Assembly (NCBI GenBank): GCA_024704765.1
Contig: JAKMXF010000363.1
Span: 40,706 to 104,705, forward strand
DNA: 64,000 bases
Reading direction: 5' to 3'
DNA from: Oopsacas minuta
Lineage: Eukaryota > Porifera > Hexactinellida > Lyssacinosida > Leucopsacidae
The position numbers and the translations under genes were made by a program. This document shows positions 1-12,467 of the stretch, piece after piece. Below the pieces are notes generated by a model. The model did not search any database. It was not told where the DNA came from and saw only the letters and a program-made list of their open reading frames with translations. Numbering within the stretch: the stretch's first letter is position 1; each line of letters begins with the position of its first letter.

Positions 1-1466
1 TGGTCATGGGACCTGGAATTTTCAGAATATTCTTACAACATGTAGTATATGTATACAAAATTTCGAATCATTCTGACAGGGTGATGCTTTGGGCTGTGAA
101 AAGGTATGGAATGCCTCTAGCATGAATGTTGTGAAACACTTAATCTGTAAAAATCCACTATAGGGTAAACAAATGAGGCATTCTAGCATAATTGTGTCCC
201 AATATGCATACCTACAAGGAACATTATTGGGTCTGGGGACCCGAAAAATCACCAAAATGGGGCCAGCCCACCAATTGGTGGAATTTGAGGGGTGTGTGAC
301 CCCTTGGCTCCCTATTGCTACGTCCCTAATATTATTTGATGTGTAATGATAAATGATACAAGTTGAGAAGCCATAACATAAAGGTAACCAAACCGTCATG
401 GATGCATAGTATCCTTGGTTCTGTAATGCAAGATAGTTGAACCGTCATACAACAGATACTAAAGGTTCAAAAATAAATATTAAACTCAATACATACATCG
501 ACATAATCCATATATTAATAATCGGTATTAAGCCTGAATATACTCGTACTATGTAAATGAACTTTCTCAATTTCATCTTGACATACTGTATGACCAGTTG
601 ATCATGAAAGATTCAGAAAAGAAAGTCAAGAATGTTTGTTCCAACCAAGGTTGGAACCATGCTAACTTTTCAGGATCCAGACGAAACCCGACGATTCGCA
701 CACACAACCGTTTCTTCCATTCCTAAAACCGATTCCGATTTGAATATTGATTATAACTCACACTGGTACCAAACAAACTTAGATAATCATATGATCAAGT
801 ATCGCCAAAAGACTCTACTATATCAATAACCTATTCAAGAATAAGGTGTTTGAGAAATTTTCAAACCTTTTAGTAAGGAATTATAAATGGAGAGGTGGGA
901 AATAGTGAAATGCACAACTCGTCAATATAATATTAAACTGTGTCTGTGATATGCACCCAAAAAAGCAAATTAAATGTAGAACTACTAGGAGTAGAGCACA
1001 CTATGAGGTTGGGGAGAAGGTTTCAGAAACAAATCCCGCGGGTATGCCAAACGCATCATGTGAAATCGGTCCCCAAACAGCCCTTCATTTGGATGCGCGT
1101 CGCGAACCCAGGGGTGCGTGATTTTGAGGAGAAATTGTGAAGTTGTGAGGAATACGGTCCTAACTGGGTGCGAGATCCACCCATATTTTAGAGAAAAAAG
1201 ACCGAGCTTGTCAATATACTAAGCATAGAAAATATTAATTATACGAGTGGGTTAAGAACAAAATATTTGGAATATTTAATAAATTTAGGCGCGTGAAAAA
1301 TATATCTGCACACCTAAGGTGCGCCAATGTTCTAAGGCTAGATGAACTCCTGTGTATATTCCAGAATACACCAAAGCCGAACAATTTGAGAAGTCTCAGA
1401 AAGTTCAACCTTGACAATCGACAAAAAACTGAACCAGTTTCATATAATATTGTATGTATTCTATAA
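1..1466. other. Unassigned AT-rich region
   Basis: No recognisable gene or element. A 125-codon minus-strand frame at 22-399 is open, but I cannot match it to any family and it has no clear domain. The smaller frames at 632-829 and 940-1140 look like chance. It ends at the TA target duplication of the first mariner. Confidence 0.4.
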
Positions 1467-1468
1467 TA

Positions 1469-2774
1469 CAGGGTGTCTAATAAGTTCTGTCCTCATAAAT
1501 CACATCTCAGTGCATAGTTACGTATGAACACACAAGCAGTTTTAGATGCATGATTTGTAACATTTTTTCGGCTCTTTCTAACGATATAATAGGCTTCTAC
1601 GTAATATTATTTAGACTTGTGAAAATAATGGCTGAAAAAATTAGATCAAAATTATCGCACTTTTCGAGATAGGTAGCTCAAAAAAGGAAATTTTTCAAAA
1701 TCTAAAAATGGAAAGGTTTCACCTAAGCTAATATATCGTAACATAAAACGATATAAGGATACTGGAAGCTTGAGTGACAAACCTAGATCCGGTCGTCCAA
1801 GGTCTGCAAGGACTCCAGCCTTGAAAACAAAGTCCGCTGCCGAATTTCTCGGAATCCCCAAAGATCCATCAGGAAAATGGTCCGTGAGTTATCGGTTTAT
1901 CATGAAATGATACGAAAGAAGGTAGTTGAGGATCTAGGACTTAAGTCTTTTAAAAGAAAGAAGATACACCACCTTAACCCGAGTATTCGGACTAAGAGGC
2001 TGGCTAGATCGAAAGCACTTCTTCAGGGGTTCGCTCCTGGGGCCCAAGAACAGATCCTATTCTCAGATGAGAAAATTTTCACGAATGAAGAGGCTTGGAA
2101 CAGACAAAATGATCGGATTCTTGCTACCAGTTCCACAACAATCTCAGAAAACCTGAAATACATCGATAGAGTGCAGAAGCCAATGTCTGTGATGGTCTGG
2201 GGTGGTGTGTCCGCAAATGCACGGACAAATCTGATTTTTGTCCCCCAAGGGGTCAAAATCAACTCTGCGACATACCAAGAAATGATTTTGGAACAGGAAA
2301 TCAGTGTAACTAGGCAAAATCTATTTAGAAATAACACTTGGATCTTTCAAAAGGATTCTGCCCCTGCACATGTATCAAAAGCACTCAAGACTGGTTAAGG
2401 GCAAGAAAAATCGAGTTTATTAGCAAAGACGAATAGCCCCATCTAGTCCAGATTTGAATCCGCTCGATTATAGCGTCTGGGCTAATCTGGAGGCAAGGGC
2501 CTGTGCTAAACCTCACAAATGTTTGGACTCTCTGAAGCTCTCCCTTCAGCGTGAATGGCAGAAAATACCACAAGATGAGCTACGAAATGCAGTAGGGAAC
2601 TTTAGGACGCGGCTACAGGCTGTAATTTCTCAAAAGGGAGGATATATTGAGTAAACACTTTACTAAAAAATTTATACTAAATATTTTATCAGTTTGTAAA
2701 ATATCAAACAAATTGGTTTAATATAGAAAATATGGCAGGCAAAAATATTGCGACAGAACTTATTAGACACCTTG
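1469..2774 (+). mobile_element. maT (DD37D mariner) element 1
   Basis: A 1306 bp Tc1/mariner-superfamily transposon. The inverted repeats begin cagggtgtctaataagttct (1469) and end agaacttattagacaccttg (2774), with one mismatch over 23 bp. TA is duplicated at 1467-1468 and 2775-2776. The interior encodes a decayed transposase. The 'ataagttctg' TIR core recurs in the other maT copies of this window. Confidence 0.93.
1628..2654 (+). pseudogene. maT-type transposase, frameshifted
   Basis: Cut-and-paste transposase of the mariner maT branch. In order, across several frames: a helix-turn-helix region starting near the ATG at 1628, a GRPR linker (PRSGRPRSARTP, about 1783-1818), LFSDEKIF (first Asp, about 2062), FQKDSAPAH (second Asp, about 2355) and SPDLNPLDYSVW (third Asp, about 2466), ending QKGGYIE before the stop at 2652-2654. 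Allowing two single-base deletions between the second and third Asp (near 2391 and 2433), the spacing is DD37D, which defines maT. The N-terminal third is broken by further indels and stops. The longest intact stretch is 1877-2398. It is inactive. Confidence 0.88.
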
Positions 2775-3159
2775 TATGTTTGATAATTCATATATTTTTG
2801 AAGGAATACCGACATTTCGTTACAGACAGTTCCTTACACGACATTTCGCAACATGACCTTTCGTGACACGACAATTCGCTACTAAGTTGATTAGCAGTGT
2901 TAAACACTTAAATGTTGTTATTATAGTTCTATTTCAAACACTCGCATATCACTAAATATGATCCTACTTTAAGCGCCAGAATTTTGTGTCACCGGTGTCG
3001 AATCAAACTTTATCAGTTCGTAATCGAAATAAATAAGAGAATGCTGAATTGTTATTCATTATTTGCATCTACATATTCCGCATTACATGGCTACAACAAT
3101 AATATCAGATAATACTCACCAGCCCTTTAGAGTGATAAATCAAAAAGAGGCGGTAATAA

Positions 3160-4024
3160 AATGGTAAAAGGAGGGTTATGGCCACAGAGGAGTAGGGGAT
3201 GTGTTACATTGGTAATGAGAGCAGAGAGAAGGATGCAAAGCTAGGGTTCATACAATGGACCTACAGATTGTTCAGCGTACTAATGAACATCTCCATAAAC
3301 CATATGAGCAGGCAGTTACTTGTCAGAATGTAAAATTGCACTAAGAGGAAGGCGTGAAATACAAGATGGTCTGCATTTCATTGTAGGGGACAGTCTCCTC
3401 GCCATATCTGAAGGATTTCGGTTAAGCTGCCCAAATTAAATAGCCTAAAGGATACTATTCAAAGTTAGAGGGAGCGAGTACTTTCTGCGCTGGCACAACT
3501 TCTCAACTTTGAAGAGGTTATCCTTCCGCCAGAATACAAGCAGACTGTAAAGAGAGAAAGCTAACTTTTCCATGACTCAGTTCCTGAACCAGAGAGAATT
3601 TTCATCTTTGGGACGCAGCGAAACATTGATATGCTGGTATTATTTCACTACTGGCTCGCTGATGGGACCTTCAAAACTCCACCTGATCTTTTTAGCTCCA
3701 ATCGGAATGTGGAACTATCATTTCGAGACTCCATTCGGGCTGGCCAGGACGACCAATATTGTTGAAACATGGCATTGCTCCTTTAATGCAACAGTTGGAT
3801 GCCATCATCCTACAGTATGGAAATTAATTTGTTCTTTAAAGCGTGAACAAGGGCTAGTCGAGGTACGACATGCAAAGTTTATATCAGGTGCTCAATCACC
3901 TAAGCGGGTTAAAACTCAAGGTAATGAACAAGTCTTGAAGGATCTTATCCACAGCTACATGTATCGACCTAGGATGGAATTGTTAAGAGGGATTGTGCAT
4001 CATTTTAACATGGATTCTCGCTAA
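3160..4024 (+). pseudogene. MULE transposase with FLYWCH-type finger, internally deleted
   Basis: Relic of a Mutator-like transposase. Near 3227-3320 is a FLYWCH-like zinc finger tail (GCKARVHT ... NEHLHKPYEQ), with its W-x-C part damaged by two stops. A later frame gives VPEPERIFIFGTQRNIDM and then WLADGTFKTPPDLF (about 3654-3690), the MULE segment holding the first catalytic Asp. After a deletion and frame change comes the C-terminal part, TTNIVETWHCSFNATVG-HHPTVWKLICSLKREQ (to 4024), which holds the conserved Glu and HHP...W block. The segment that should carry the middle Asp is missing. Only 3572-4024 stays open over any length. Family identity is from motif recall; the breaks are read directly. 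Confidence 0.8.
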
Positions 4025-4047
4025 GTCATATACTCATTTATATTAAG

Positions 4048-4370
4048 TAGTGACGGCCGAAACCAATATTTTACCGAACCCGAATTTCTCCCGAAATTGA
4101 AATTTCCCACCGAAATACAGAAACCGAATTTCGGTAACTAATTGCTAGAGAGTAAATGCAATCTAATTTAATCATAACAGTTGCACCTCAATTATTTACT
4201 TTTCAATTACCTAAATATACATGTAATGTTTTCTAATAAATGAAGTGAACTTTGGGCAAGTTTATTTATCACTCTTGATAAGTTTTCTTTGATTGTCTGA
4301 GAATTGTTACAATATTAGTATAATTTCGGTGAAGCCACCAAAAATGAATCGAAATTTCGGTCGTTCACTA
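4048..4370. mobile_element. hAT-type MITE nested in the MULE
   Basis: 323 bp non-coding element. The left end is tagtgacggccgaaa and the right end, reversed, is tagtgaacgaccgaaattt. Both ends carry further 'ccgaaatttcgg' motifs. The 8-bp flanks are atattaag (4040-4047) and ttattaag (4371-4378), one mismatch apart, the size of a hAT duplication. It lies between the transposase end and the right TIR of the MULE, so it inserted later. Confidence 0.78.
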
Positions 4371-4494
4371 TTATTAAGTCATAGAATCATCATTTAAACA
4401 ACATTTAAGTGTTTAAAATTGACCAATCAACTTAATAGCGAATTGTTGTGTATCGAAAGGTAGTATAACGAAATATCGGTATCCCATTTTTAAA

Positions 4495-5532
4495 CGCGTT
4501 GTGTATATCCGAACAAAAACATCCCGATCTTGCTGAGGACTTCAACTCAGCAAATCAGGACGCTTCTATTCAGATTGTTAAATAAGCAAGGTTTACAATA
4601 TTTAACTGGTTTGGGCCTAAATACCTCTGGTACAAATCTACTGAGTAGTTTACTGTGTATTACATCACTCAGTGCGTAAACAAGCAGGTAAATCTCTTTC
4701 AGGTCACATATAGTACAAATTTTATCGGGTTGTCTGACTGCATACGGCCGAAGACCGGTTTGCCAAGCCTTATCGAGAGTAGAATTCTATAAATATAGCA
4801 ATATACAGTAGAAGTTAGTTAGTATGTACAAATATTTAAAACGAATTTAGTAAATCTATAAGTATCTCTTTGTAGTGCAACCTTGGTTAGTTCTTACACT
4901 CGGCTAGTACGTATCAATTTTTCTCTCATGAGGTGGTATGATAAATCCTTCTCACAATGGTCTATTGACAGGAAGTAGGACAATATTTTTAACCTCTTCT
5001 GATCTACTTAAAACGTTTTATCACGTACAGCATACTTGAGAACCTAGGTAACCATATTCGCAGTATAATCAACTCAACAATAGTTTAAGTATAGTTTAAG
5101 AAAATTTGTGGCTTTAAGATGTTCCATAATTCACACCCATATTACTCGTTTAGTGTATATCACGATACGCTAAGATCTTCACTGGTGTATGATTATAGTT
5201 TAGAGCACCATAAAATAGTGGAGTACACTTCAGAGAATTGATTGATTAAAATAAAATTTTCATAAAAATAGTATTCACNTCGTCTGTCTCACTTTTCCTG
5301 AAACAATACTCTCGTTTATCTCACCAATACATCTCTCTCCCCAACAGCTGCTTAAAACATGATAATTTTTAAACAGATTCTATAACATTGTCCAGATCGA
5401 ACAACAATTAGATTTGAATTCTAAGAATAAATGTTTCAAGTTTTGGAAACATAGGCATAGGCAAAAGTATGCATATTTTCAATCTGAAGACACCACAACT
5501 ACTATTCATTATTAGTAACCCATAGTGTAATA
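4495..5532. other. Unassigned region with an assembly gap at 5279
   Basis: AT-rich with no open frame or repeat that I recognise. A single n at 5279 is probably a contig join. The region ends at the TA duplication of the next mariner. Confidence 0.4.
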
Positions 5533-5534
5533 TA

Positions 5535-6844
5535 CAGGGTGGTCAATAAGTTCTGGCACATAGAAAAAGTATAACAATTTAACAAATATTCATTATATTG
5601 AGTTGATATTTAGCATAAGTAGTTAGGCGTTATGAGTTTTATTGTGCACAATCTCTATTCTATGCATCTGCCTTTCTTTTTGATAACAGCCTTCAGACGC
5701 CCGGGGACTGCCCAAACTGCGGCACGCAGCATCTCCTGTGGGATTTTTGCACATTCTCTCGTCAGAGATTGCTTTAGAGACTCAATGCTGTTATGGGACT
5801 TCGATCAAGCACTTGACTCTAAAATGGACCACACTGAGAAATCTAGAGGGTTGAGGTCTGGGCTAGACGGCGGCCATTCTACCTTTGAGATAAAGTCAGG
5901 AATATTTGTCTGAAGCCATTCCTGAGTACTGTTTGCTGTATGGGCAGGAGCACCGTCTTGTTGGAATATGAACGGCTGGTTTTCAAACATCATCTCACCA
6001 AGATCTTTCACAATGGGCTGTAAAATGAGCTCCTTATACGTTGCAGCATTTATTTTGACCCCTACAGGGACCAAAACCAGTAGTGTCCGGCCAACAGAAA
6101 ATACTCCGGCCCAAACAATCAACGAGAGTGGTTTCTAGACTCTTTTGACGTACCTGTACTCATCAGGGAAAGTAGAAGTGCTTTTAGTTAATATTCTATC
6201 GTTTTGACGATCGAATGCTTGTTCAACGGTGAAAAGTTTTTCATCGGAGAAAAGGACTTGATCCAGTCCCTAGGCTGCGAATCGTATATGGAGGACTTTG
6301 CTTCTTGAGAGCCTCTTTGTCTTTATTTTGTCTAAAAGGAATTGGACTTTCCTTTTCTTAAACGAAGATAGCCCTAAGTCTCTCTTGACAATCGTTTGAA
6401 GAGATCCACGGGATATTTTCAGTTCCTTGGCCATTTTTCTGATCGATCGCTGAGGATTTCGCTACACTCGATTCCGCACTACCTTTCGCACCGTTACGGT
6501 CGTGATGGAGACTGGGCGACCAGTTCTGGCTCTGTCCATCACGCCGCCAGTCTTATTGAAGCGCTTTATCGTACGGATTACGAAATTCCGACGTGTCTGT
6601 GGAATTTTTTAAAGTTTCATTATTTCCTTTTGTTTTTCCCTTTTTGAAATAATTCAACAATCGCCGACCGTTCTTTCTCCATAGCTTATAATTTGTTCCT
6701 GGTTTTCAAATAGTTTATTTTTCAATGAATATTGTATTATGAGAGATAACAGAATAAATACAAAACAGTAACATCAATCAATCTAAATCATGAAAGACTT
6801 TGGTACGATATAAAGTTATGTGCCAGAACTTATTGGCCACCCTG
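5535..6844 (-). mobile_element. maT (DD37D mariner) element 2
   Basis: 1310 bp element. The ends are cagggtggtcaataagttct (5535) and agaacttattggccaccctg (6844), a perfect inverted pair over 20 bp, with TA duplicated at 5533-5534 and 6845-6846. It carries a minus-strand transposase relic. Confidence 0.93.
5655..6682 (-). pseudogene. maT-type transposase, stops and frameshifts
   Basis: Mariner-family transposase read on the minus strand from the ATG at 6682 (MEKERSAIVELFQKGK) to KKGRCIE and stop at 5655. A GRPR-like linker (RARTGRPVSITTVTV) lies near 6520, RNPQRSIRKMAKEL near 6440, LFSDEKLF (first Asp) near 6240, FQQDGAPAH (second Asp) near 5965 and SPDLNPLDFSVW (third Asp) near 5840. Counting residues gives DD37D with no correction, so maT assignment is firm. 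There are at least three frame changes near the N-terminus, stops near 6445, 6275 and 6140, and a frameshift near 5805. The longest clean piece, 5805-6122, covers the last two catalytic Asp. Confidence 0.88.
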
Positions 6845-6846
6845 TA

Positions 6847-7360
6847 TATGAAAATTGATAACACTCACTCACTTTTCCAGCTCTCAATTTTGTCCATAAC
6901 ATGTAAACAACTTAACCAGAGGAATGCTAGTACACAGGACTCAAGAATGCAAGGCGCATGAACATGGCATAAGACAGTGATTCTTAAACTTGCAATCAAC
7001 AATAATGAACGTATTATACTATAAACCTCCCTTTCTGTGAGCGAAAATTCTTGCATTTTCTAGAATGTGTCCAGGAATATTCAGTCATCTAATGATATCT
7101 CAAATACCGCATGTATTATACAAAATGTAACAATTTTCAAAATAATCCCAGAAACATGGTCTCAACAATGATTATTAGGGAATTGGATGCGCTAGTTCCA
7201 AAATCACATTGTCAACAGGATGTGATAAATATTTGTTGTTATTTATGGCTAAACAGTAAACGAATGTCAAAATTCTTCCAGAAACAAGGTTTGAACGATC
7301 ATATATGGTTAATTGGCTACGCTGATTCCGAATATGATAATATAAACGATGTGTGATTAC
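6847..7360. other. Unassigned spacer
   Basis: Nothing recognised. An 81-codon plus frame at 7111-7356 and a 63-codon minus frame at 6865-7056 have no family match that I know. A 19-base string (gacaaaattgagagctgga, minus strand near 6880) recurs at 62957, hinting at a dispersed repeat. Confidence 0.35.
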
Positions 7361-7362
7361 TA

Positions 7363-8448
7363 CAAGGGTGTTCAATAAGTAATGAGACTAATGCATCGAA
7401 TTCATATTCTAGTTAATATAGCTCTAAGCCTAGTATCAGATTACAAGCCTAACTTGATTGGCTAACTTCGATACAATATATTCTTTACTCTACTAGCATA
7501 TTCTTCAGCATAAAGTGTCATACTTCCTCAAAAACCCGCAGTAATATCGAGAGGGTCCAAACAATTTTGGACGAAGACAGACAAATAACCCTGCGAGAGT
7601 TAGAAGAGAGGGTAGGTATATCAAAAGCCACACTGCACTCGATCATCAATGAAGATCAGGAAATGTCGAAGGTAACTGCGCGTTGGGTTACAAAACTTCT
7701 TTCAAAAGAACAAAAATGCGAAAGGGTCAGAGTTAGCAAAGAATTACTTCAAGATACAAGGAATAAGAAGACTTTTTGGATCGTATAGTAACCGGGGATT
7801 AAACTTGGTTTCATTATTATGAACCAGAGAGCAAAAACTCAATCGAAGCAGTGGAAGAGACATGATTAACCTCTAACAATCAAGGTAAATGCTGCAAAAT
7901 CAGCAGGGAAGAGAATAGGAACAATATTTTGGGATAGGGAAGGAATTATACACTTCGACTGGTTGCCTGAGAAGACAACCATAAATAGTGACTTACTTTG
8001 ACGAATTGAAAGAATTGCGTCAAGCGATTAATCGTGAGAGGTGAGGCAAGTTGACACGTGGTGTATTGCTGTAACATGACAACCCAAGGCCCCATGCAAG
8101 CTCCAAGACAATGGCAGCAATTGACGACTTAGGATTCGAATGCCTCCCTCATCTTCCGTATAGTCCAGACCTGGCTCCCAGAGACTACTGGCTGCTTGGA
8201 GAGATGCAGAGACCTCTTCGAGGGAAGAGATTTGAGGATTTCAAACAGCTGGAGTATGAAATAAAACATTGGGAAAAGGGACCCCTAAAGAACTCTATAC
8301 CAGTGGGCTGGAAAAGTTACCAGAACGATGGAAACGATGTGTAAAGTTAAAGGGGGAATTTATCATAACTTTTGATAATCAATTATAATAAGTATAGGTT
8401 TACTATATGAATTATGAAAAAGTCTAATTATTCATTGAACAATCCTTG
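7363..8448 (+). mobile_element. mariner (DD34D) element
   Basis: 1086 bp. The left TIR is caagggtgttcaataagtaa and the right TIR, reversed, is caaggattgttcaatgaata. TA is duplicated at 7361-7362 and 8449-8450. It is shorter than a full mariner (about 1.3 kb), so an internal deletion is likely. Confidence 0.88.
7567..8344 (+). pseudogene. mariner DD34D transposase fragments
   Basis: Three separated blocks of a classical mariner transposase. 7567-7788 is the second helix-turn-helix region (ITLRELEERVGISKATLHSI). About 7890-7990, in another frame, reads FWDREGIIHFDWLPEKTT and INSD, the segment after the first Asp. About 8076-8344 contains HDNPRPHAS (second Asp) and YSPDLAPRDYWLL (third Asp) with exactly 34 residues between. 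The TGDE segment with the first Asp is not recognisable. Multiple frame changes and missing sequence make it inactive. It resembles the elements whose transposase was captured in SETMAR-type proteins more than the maT copies nearby. Confidence 0.85.
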
Positions 8449-8450
8449 TA

Positions 8451-9445
8451 TTTGTAGATATTTTCAGCTATATAGTGAATGATCTTCCAAATTTCGAATA
8501 TTAGCTGTAATTTCCCCCTTAAGTGGCCCGAAAGTCGGAGTATCCATAATCAGCGCAGCGCGAGCAAGCAAAACTCGTTTGTGGAATGTAATATCTCTCC
8601 AATATTATTCTATATCATGTTCAATATAGTTATAAATAAATAAATATAGTGCACAACATGCTTTAACGATTTTCCTATGAGATTGAACTAGTCAAAATAT
8701 TAGCTGTTAGTAACTAGAATATAGTATCACTCGACTTTGAAGAAATATTTGTCTAAATCAATAAAAATTAACTATGAGAAATTTAACCCAGTTAAGAATA
8801 CTTGGTATGAGACAACAATTATCGAATACCAGTATGTGATTTGTCATTAATAGAAATACTTTGCGATTAGTAGTGAGACAGAAAAGTCTTGCTCCTCTTC
8901 ACATATACTTTTCATAAATCATACAGTAAAAGTTCAGCATGATTACAATGGAATTCATATATAATGTATTTAACGTACATAAAAAATATGGAAGTAAGAA
9001 AGAGATAACGAGCTGAGAATATATGAGTAAGCATGATGGCCAGACAGATATTCTGATCTGTGTCCAGGCTAGCCCTGTGCAAGAAAAATTCCTCCTTTTT
9101 CACTCCATTTCAAACTTATTTGATGTATTTTTGATGCCTTAAAATTTTGAATCTCTGAGAAGCTAGGTGGATTTAGGTGTAAATTCTGAAATAGTTGCAA
9201 TCTCAGCCGATGGCTGTTCCATTATGTAGTACTTCGCCGAATATCACGATAGGATAGTTAATTATATTCGTCAGCGAACGAATGAAAATGCGAGTCAAAA
9301 TAATAGAAAAGGGAAACTGAAATTATTTGTCATATTCTACTTAGGGCGTTCAAAAGTTCGGAATCCATGTCTACAGATGTAAATGTATACTTGTTGTTCC
9401 ATTAACAGGTTTGTTTAGATTTGTATATAGGTATACTATTGACAA
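8451..9445. other. Unassigned region
   Basis: AT-rich, with no gene or element recognised. It ends at a candidate hAT terminus. Confidence 0.35.
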
Positions 9446-10345
9446 CAGTGATCAGCAACCTTTTGTGCCTAAGGGACAAATTGAGTTATTTAGTATTTTG
9501 CATGGCCTAAGCGATCATCGTTCTCTGATCCTACTCGTAAGTATCTATTGTAGAAATGGTAATTAAGAATATAATATCATAGAATGATGTTGAAAAGTTC
9601 ATGTGATTTCTGATGCTGCTTAACCATGAGAGGGATATGTAATCAGGTGACATAATAGATCTTGATAATCGCACCACACTTTCTAAATGGTCTTCCTTTA
9701 GTCTCGTTTTAGCTTGATTTTGCGTATTTCATTTTTGATAACACTTGCTAACGTAAATAAATATCACCAAAAAATACTGCAATTGTCTTGGCATGTTTCC
9801 TCAGTACTAGAAATTTGTCACTAGTTGAGTAGTTATGATAGAATTCCACAAGAGAAAGATCCCGAAACGTAAACTCAACAGAATTTTGAAGCTCGATTTA
9901 CTCCGATGGTATCACTTCTTAATGCGGACAATTCAATTGTTTCAATAGAACTCCCACAGTTGCAACTTTCCTTGAAATGCAGATATATACATGTTCATAA
10001 AGAACATTAACTTGCTAATTCTTACCCTGTAGTTTCAAATTTAAATTGTTCAAATGATTGATAATATCCACTAGAAAAGCAAAATCTGAAAACCATCTTG
10101 TATCAGAGGACATTCCTTTACCAATTCTGCCTCAGAAAATTGCTGCATTCTTTGGGCAATAAATTTACTAATAGCAAAACTAGTACTGTTGTTTTTGATT
10201 CAGTCTCGTGCTTTGTGAAAATACCCTGCCATTTACCCAAGGATTCTTGCAAACCTTGAATTATAACTCTTCACGCTTCTCCAATATTTGAATCTAGCTT
10301 CTCCGAGTGCTTTGTCATGTAATGTCGCTTTACCGTATCACACAC
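9446..10345 (-). pseudogene. hAT transposase relic (SCAND3/GTF2IRD2-like branch)
   Basis: Minus-strand remains of a hAT transposase related to the captured genes often named SCAND3, ZBED or GTF2IRD2. Around 10050-10125 the frame reads SDTRWFSDFAFLVDIINHLN then NLNLKLQGK, a signature of that branch. Around 9625-9770, over several frames, is FFGDIYL then VLSKMKYAKS, the C-terminal dimerisation block. A terminus-like cagtgatcagcaacctttt begins at 9446 and resembles Charlie-type hAT ends. The opposite end was not found. Many stops and indels: an old relic. Confidence 0.72.
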
Positions 10346-11635
10346 ATAATTATTCTGAGAGGTCTAGTTTAAACAATATGGGCATGGTAAATGGAATTTC
10401 CAGAAAAAGACATCATGTTATTGTCACAGAAATAGGAATACTTTTCAAGATGAGATAGATTACGTATAGTATCCATAAATTACTCAAAATATACTCAGGC
10501 ATCCACCCAAGTAATTTCAAATAATTCTTGATGACAAAAACATGGAAAGTTCATAACAGTTTCGATATAACATCTGGTTTGTTGGATCAGTTGTTATTGA
10601 TTAATTAACAAGTTTATTATTCATAGGGATAAAAAAATAAGCAAATATATTAAACGCATTGCGCACAGCGGATTCATCGGAAGCCGCGACTTACATGAAG
10701 AAAGGCTAAAGAGAACAAAGTCTACAAATTTCCATCCAAAGGATTGCAACAGATGACTCAGGGATTCATTATTTGAAATTAAAAAAATTAGGTTAGAAAT
10801 GGCCAAGTGAAAGTGAAAGGCTCCAGAGATACAAAGGACAGCTTTGTAGGCAAGCTACTCAGGATTTGAAGAAAATCGTTTTCTCTTACGAAAAGATTTT
10901 CAACATTAGAGAAGTGATTCATGAGTCATCTTGATTTTAACATTCAGATTTTTAGTGCAGCTGCTATAGGGAGTTTCCTTTTGTAATGGACGTCGTACGA
11001 CGTCTGTCATTCATGCCACATTTTGGTGTAGATTTACACATGTGTGTGAAATTAAGAATACTTTCATGCCTTTTGGGAGGATGAAGTTAAACCAATCAGA
11101 TTTGAATCTGGTCCTACTAAGTAAATGTATTCACATGTCAGTATAGTGGAGCAAATATTTGATGTACACTGAGGCCCCATTCACTAACAAACTAAAATTT
11201 ACTTAACTTTAAGTAATTATAAGTACATGGTTAACATTAAAAAAATCTAAGAATTTGCTTGTTTAAAGAAATGTTTTGTTTCCAGTAGGGCATATAGTAA
11301 CTTGATTTCAAATGTTTATTCTGGAAACGTCTGATGTTACCAATATTTTAGCAGTTATTCAACAACTTTAATTTATAGACCACAATGATATAATTGATAA
11401 AATACCCTGACTAGTCAATGATTGTTAATACAGAAATACTTCAAACTACTCATAAGATTATACGTATACAAATTTAGACAGAAACACCATTTACATGCAA
11501 GATAGTAAGAGTTAAGTCAGCCTCAGATAGGACTTAAGATAAAAACTAGTTATTCACTTAACTTTAATCAAATACCTAGTTACTCAGCCGACTACTTGTA
11601 GTAGGCCAGTTCGAAAATGAGTGCCTGTATGTTAG
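10346..11635. other. Unassigned region before contig join
   Basis: Nothing recognised. 11200-11230 and 11560-11580 share 'cttaacttta' motifs but show no convincing terminal repeat. The n at 11636 marks the join to duplicated segment A1. Confidence 0.35.
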
Positions 11636-11645
11636 NGAATAAGAA

Positions 11646-12171
11646 CATTTGCTCATATTTTGCTCTAGCCTGTGTTGCAATACGTTGCCTCCTAGCTCCT
11701 GGTACTAGCTCGCGTCTCGAATCAGCCTTTTCAATAATGAAACTGTTATCCTCATCAACTCGTGCAAACATGTCTTCAGATAGAATTGTGTCTGAGTTTA
11801 TAATCCGGCAGGCTCAGAAACAAATCTGGGGAGAAAAGTCAGCGAATACGCAGTCCTCAGGGAAACTAGCAATTACTTTAGCTTCGAACTCGATTCAACA
11901 TGAAGATGAAGAAGACTTAATTGATCTACTATCAAAAGAATCAGAAGAAATTGAAGTGAGTAGTTCAGATGATGTTGTGCTACTAAGTGACATTAACGAT
12001 ATTTGTTGGTTTCCTGTACCATGTGCCAGAACTCTTCGCAACCATAAGCGCAATTTTGGAAACTTGCCTGGGTTTTGGAACGGGATTTATCCAAATGTTA
12101 ATGATCCAAAGGAAATTCCCTGTGAACAAGATGAGCAGGTGTTTGAAGAAAGCACATATTTTTTTAGTTAA
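11646..12171 (+). pseudogene. hAT transposase C-terminal fragment
   Basis: Encodes the hAT C-terminal dimerisation domain: FALACVAIRCLLAPGT followed by SSRLESAFS and RANMSSDRIVSEF, where the Glu of RLES corresponds to the conserved catalytic-core Glu. An acidic tail (DEEDLIDLLSKESEEIE) follows. Open from the contig edge to a stop at 12169-12171. One extra base near 12148, compared with the other copy, changes the last residues to ESTYFFS, so the two copies have different C-termini. Confidence 0.85.
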
Positions 12172-12467
12172 ATTATGGAATGTATCTGTCCATAATTCTA
12201 GTGACTATTACTCCTTGTTGTATTAACCCTTATCTAACAATTAGCACTCTACATGGCTATGTAAGGGTACTCTCTTGTCTCATATTTACAAATTACAATA
12301 TGTGTATACTTTATGCGCATAATTATTTTGCTAACATTCAGTGACGTTGATAAGGATAACCAACTTTACCCAGTTTTAACTTTACTAAAAATCTGATATG
12401 ACAGGTTATAACTAGTTATAATAAGTTACAACTGGTTACAACTTTGTACGTAACTAGTATTAAGCGA

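Larger units (their letters stand above)
2803..4485 (+). mobile_element. MULE (Mutator-like) element with long TIRs
   Basis: 1683 bp element. The left end reads ggaataccgacatttcgtta and the right end, reversed, reads gggataccgatatttcgtta. Homology continues inward for about 90 bp (ctttcg...caattcgct.ttaagttgatt) with an extra block of about 30 bp in the left arm. The flanks are a 9-bp near-direct repeat, atttttgaa (2794-2802) and atttttaaa (4486-4494), the size expected for MULEs. It encodes MULE transposase remnants and carries a nested hAT MITE at 4048-4370. Confidence 0.85.

Noticed and set aside
22-399. 125-codon minus-strand ORF
   Set aside because: No domain, start context or homology that I recognise. 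Kept only as a note in the unassigned region.
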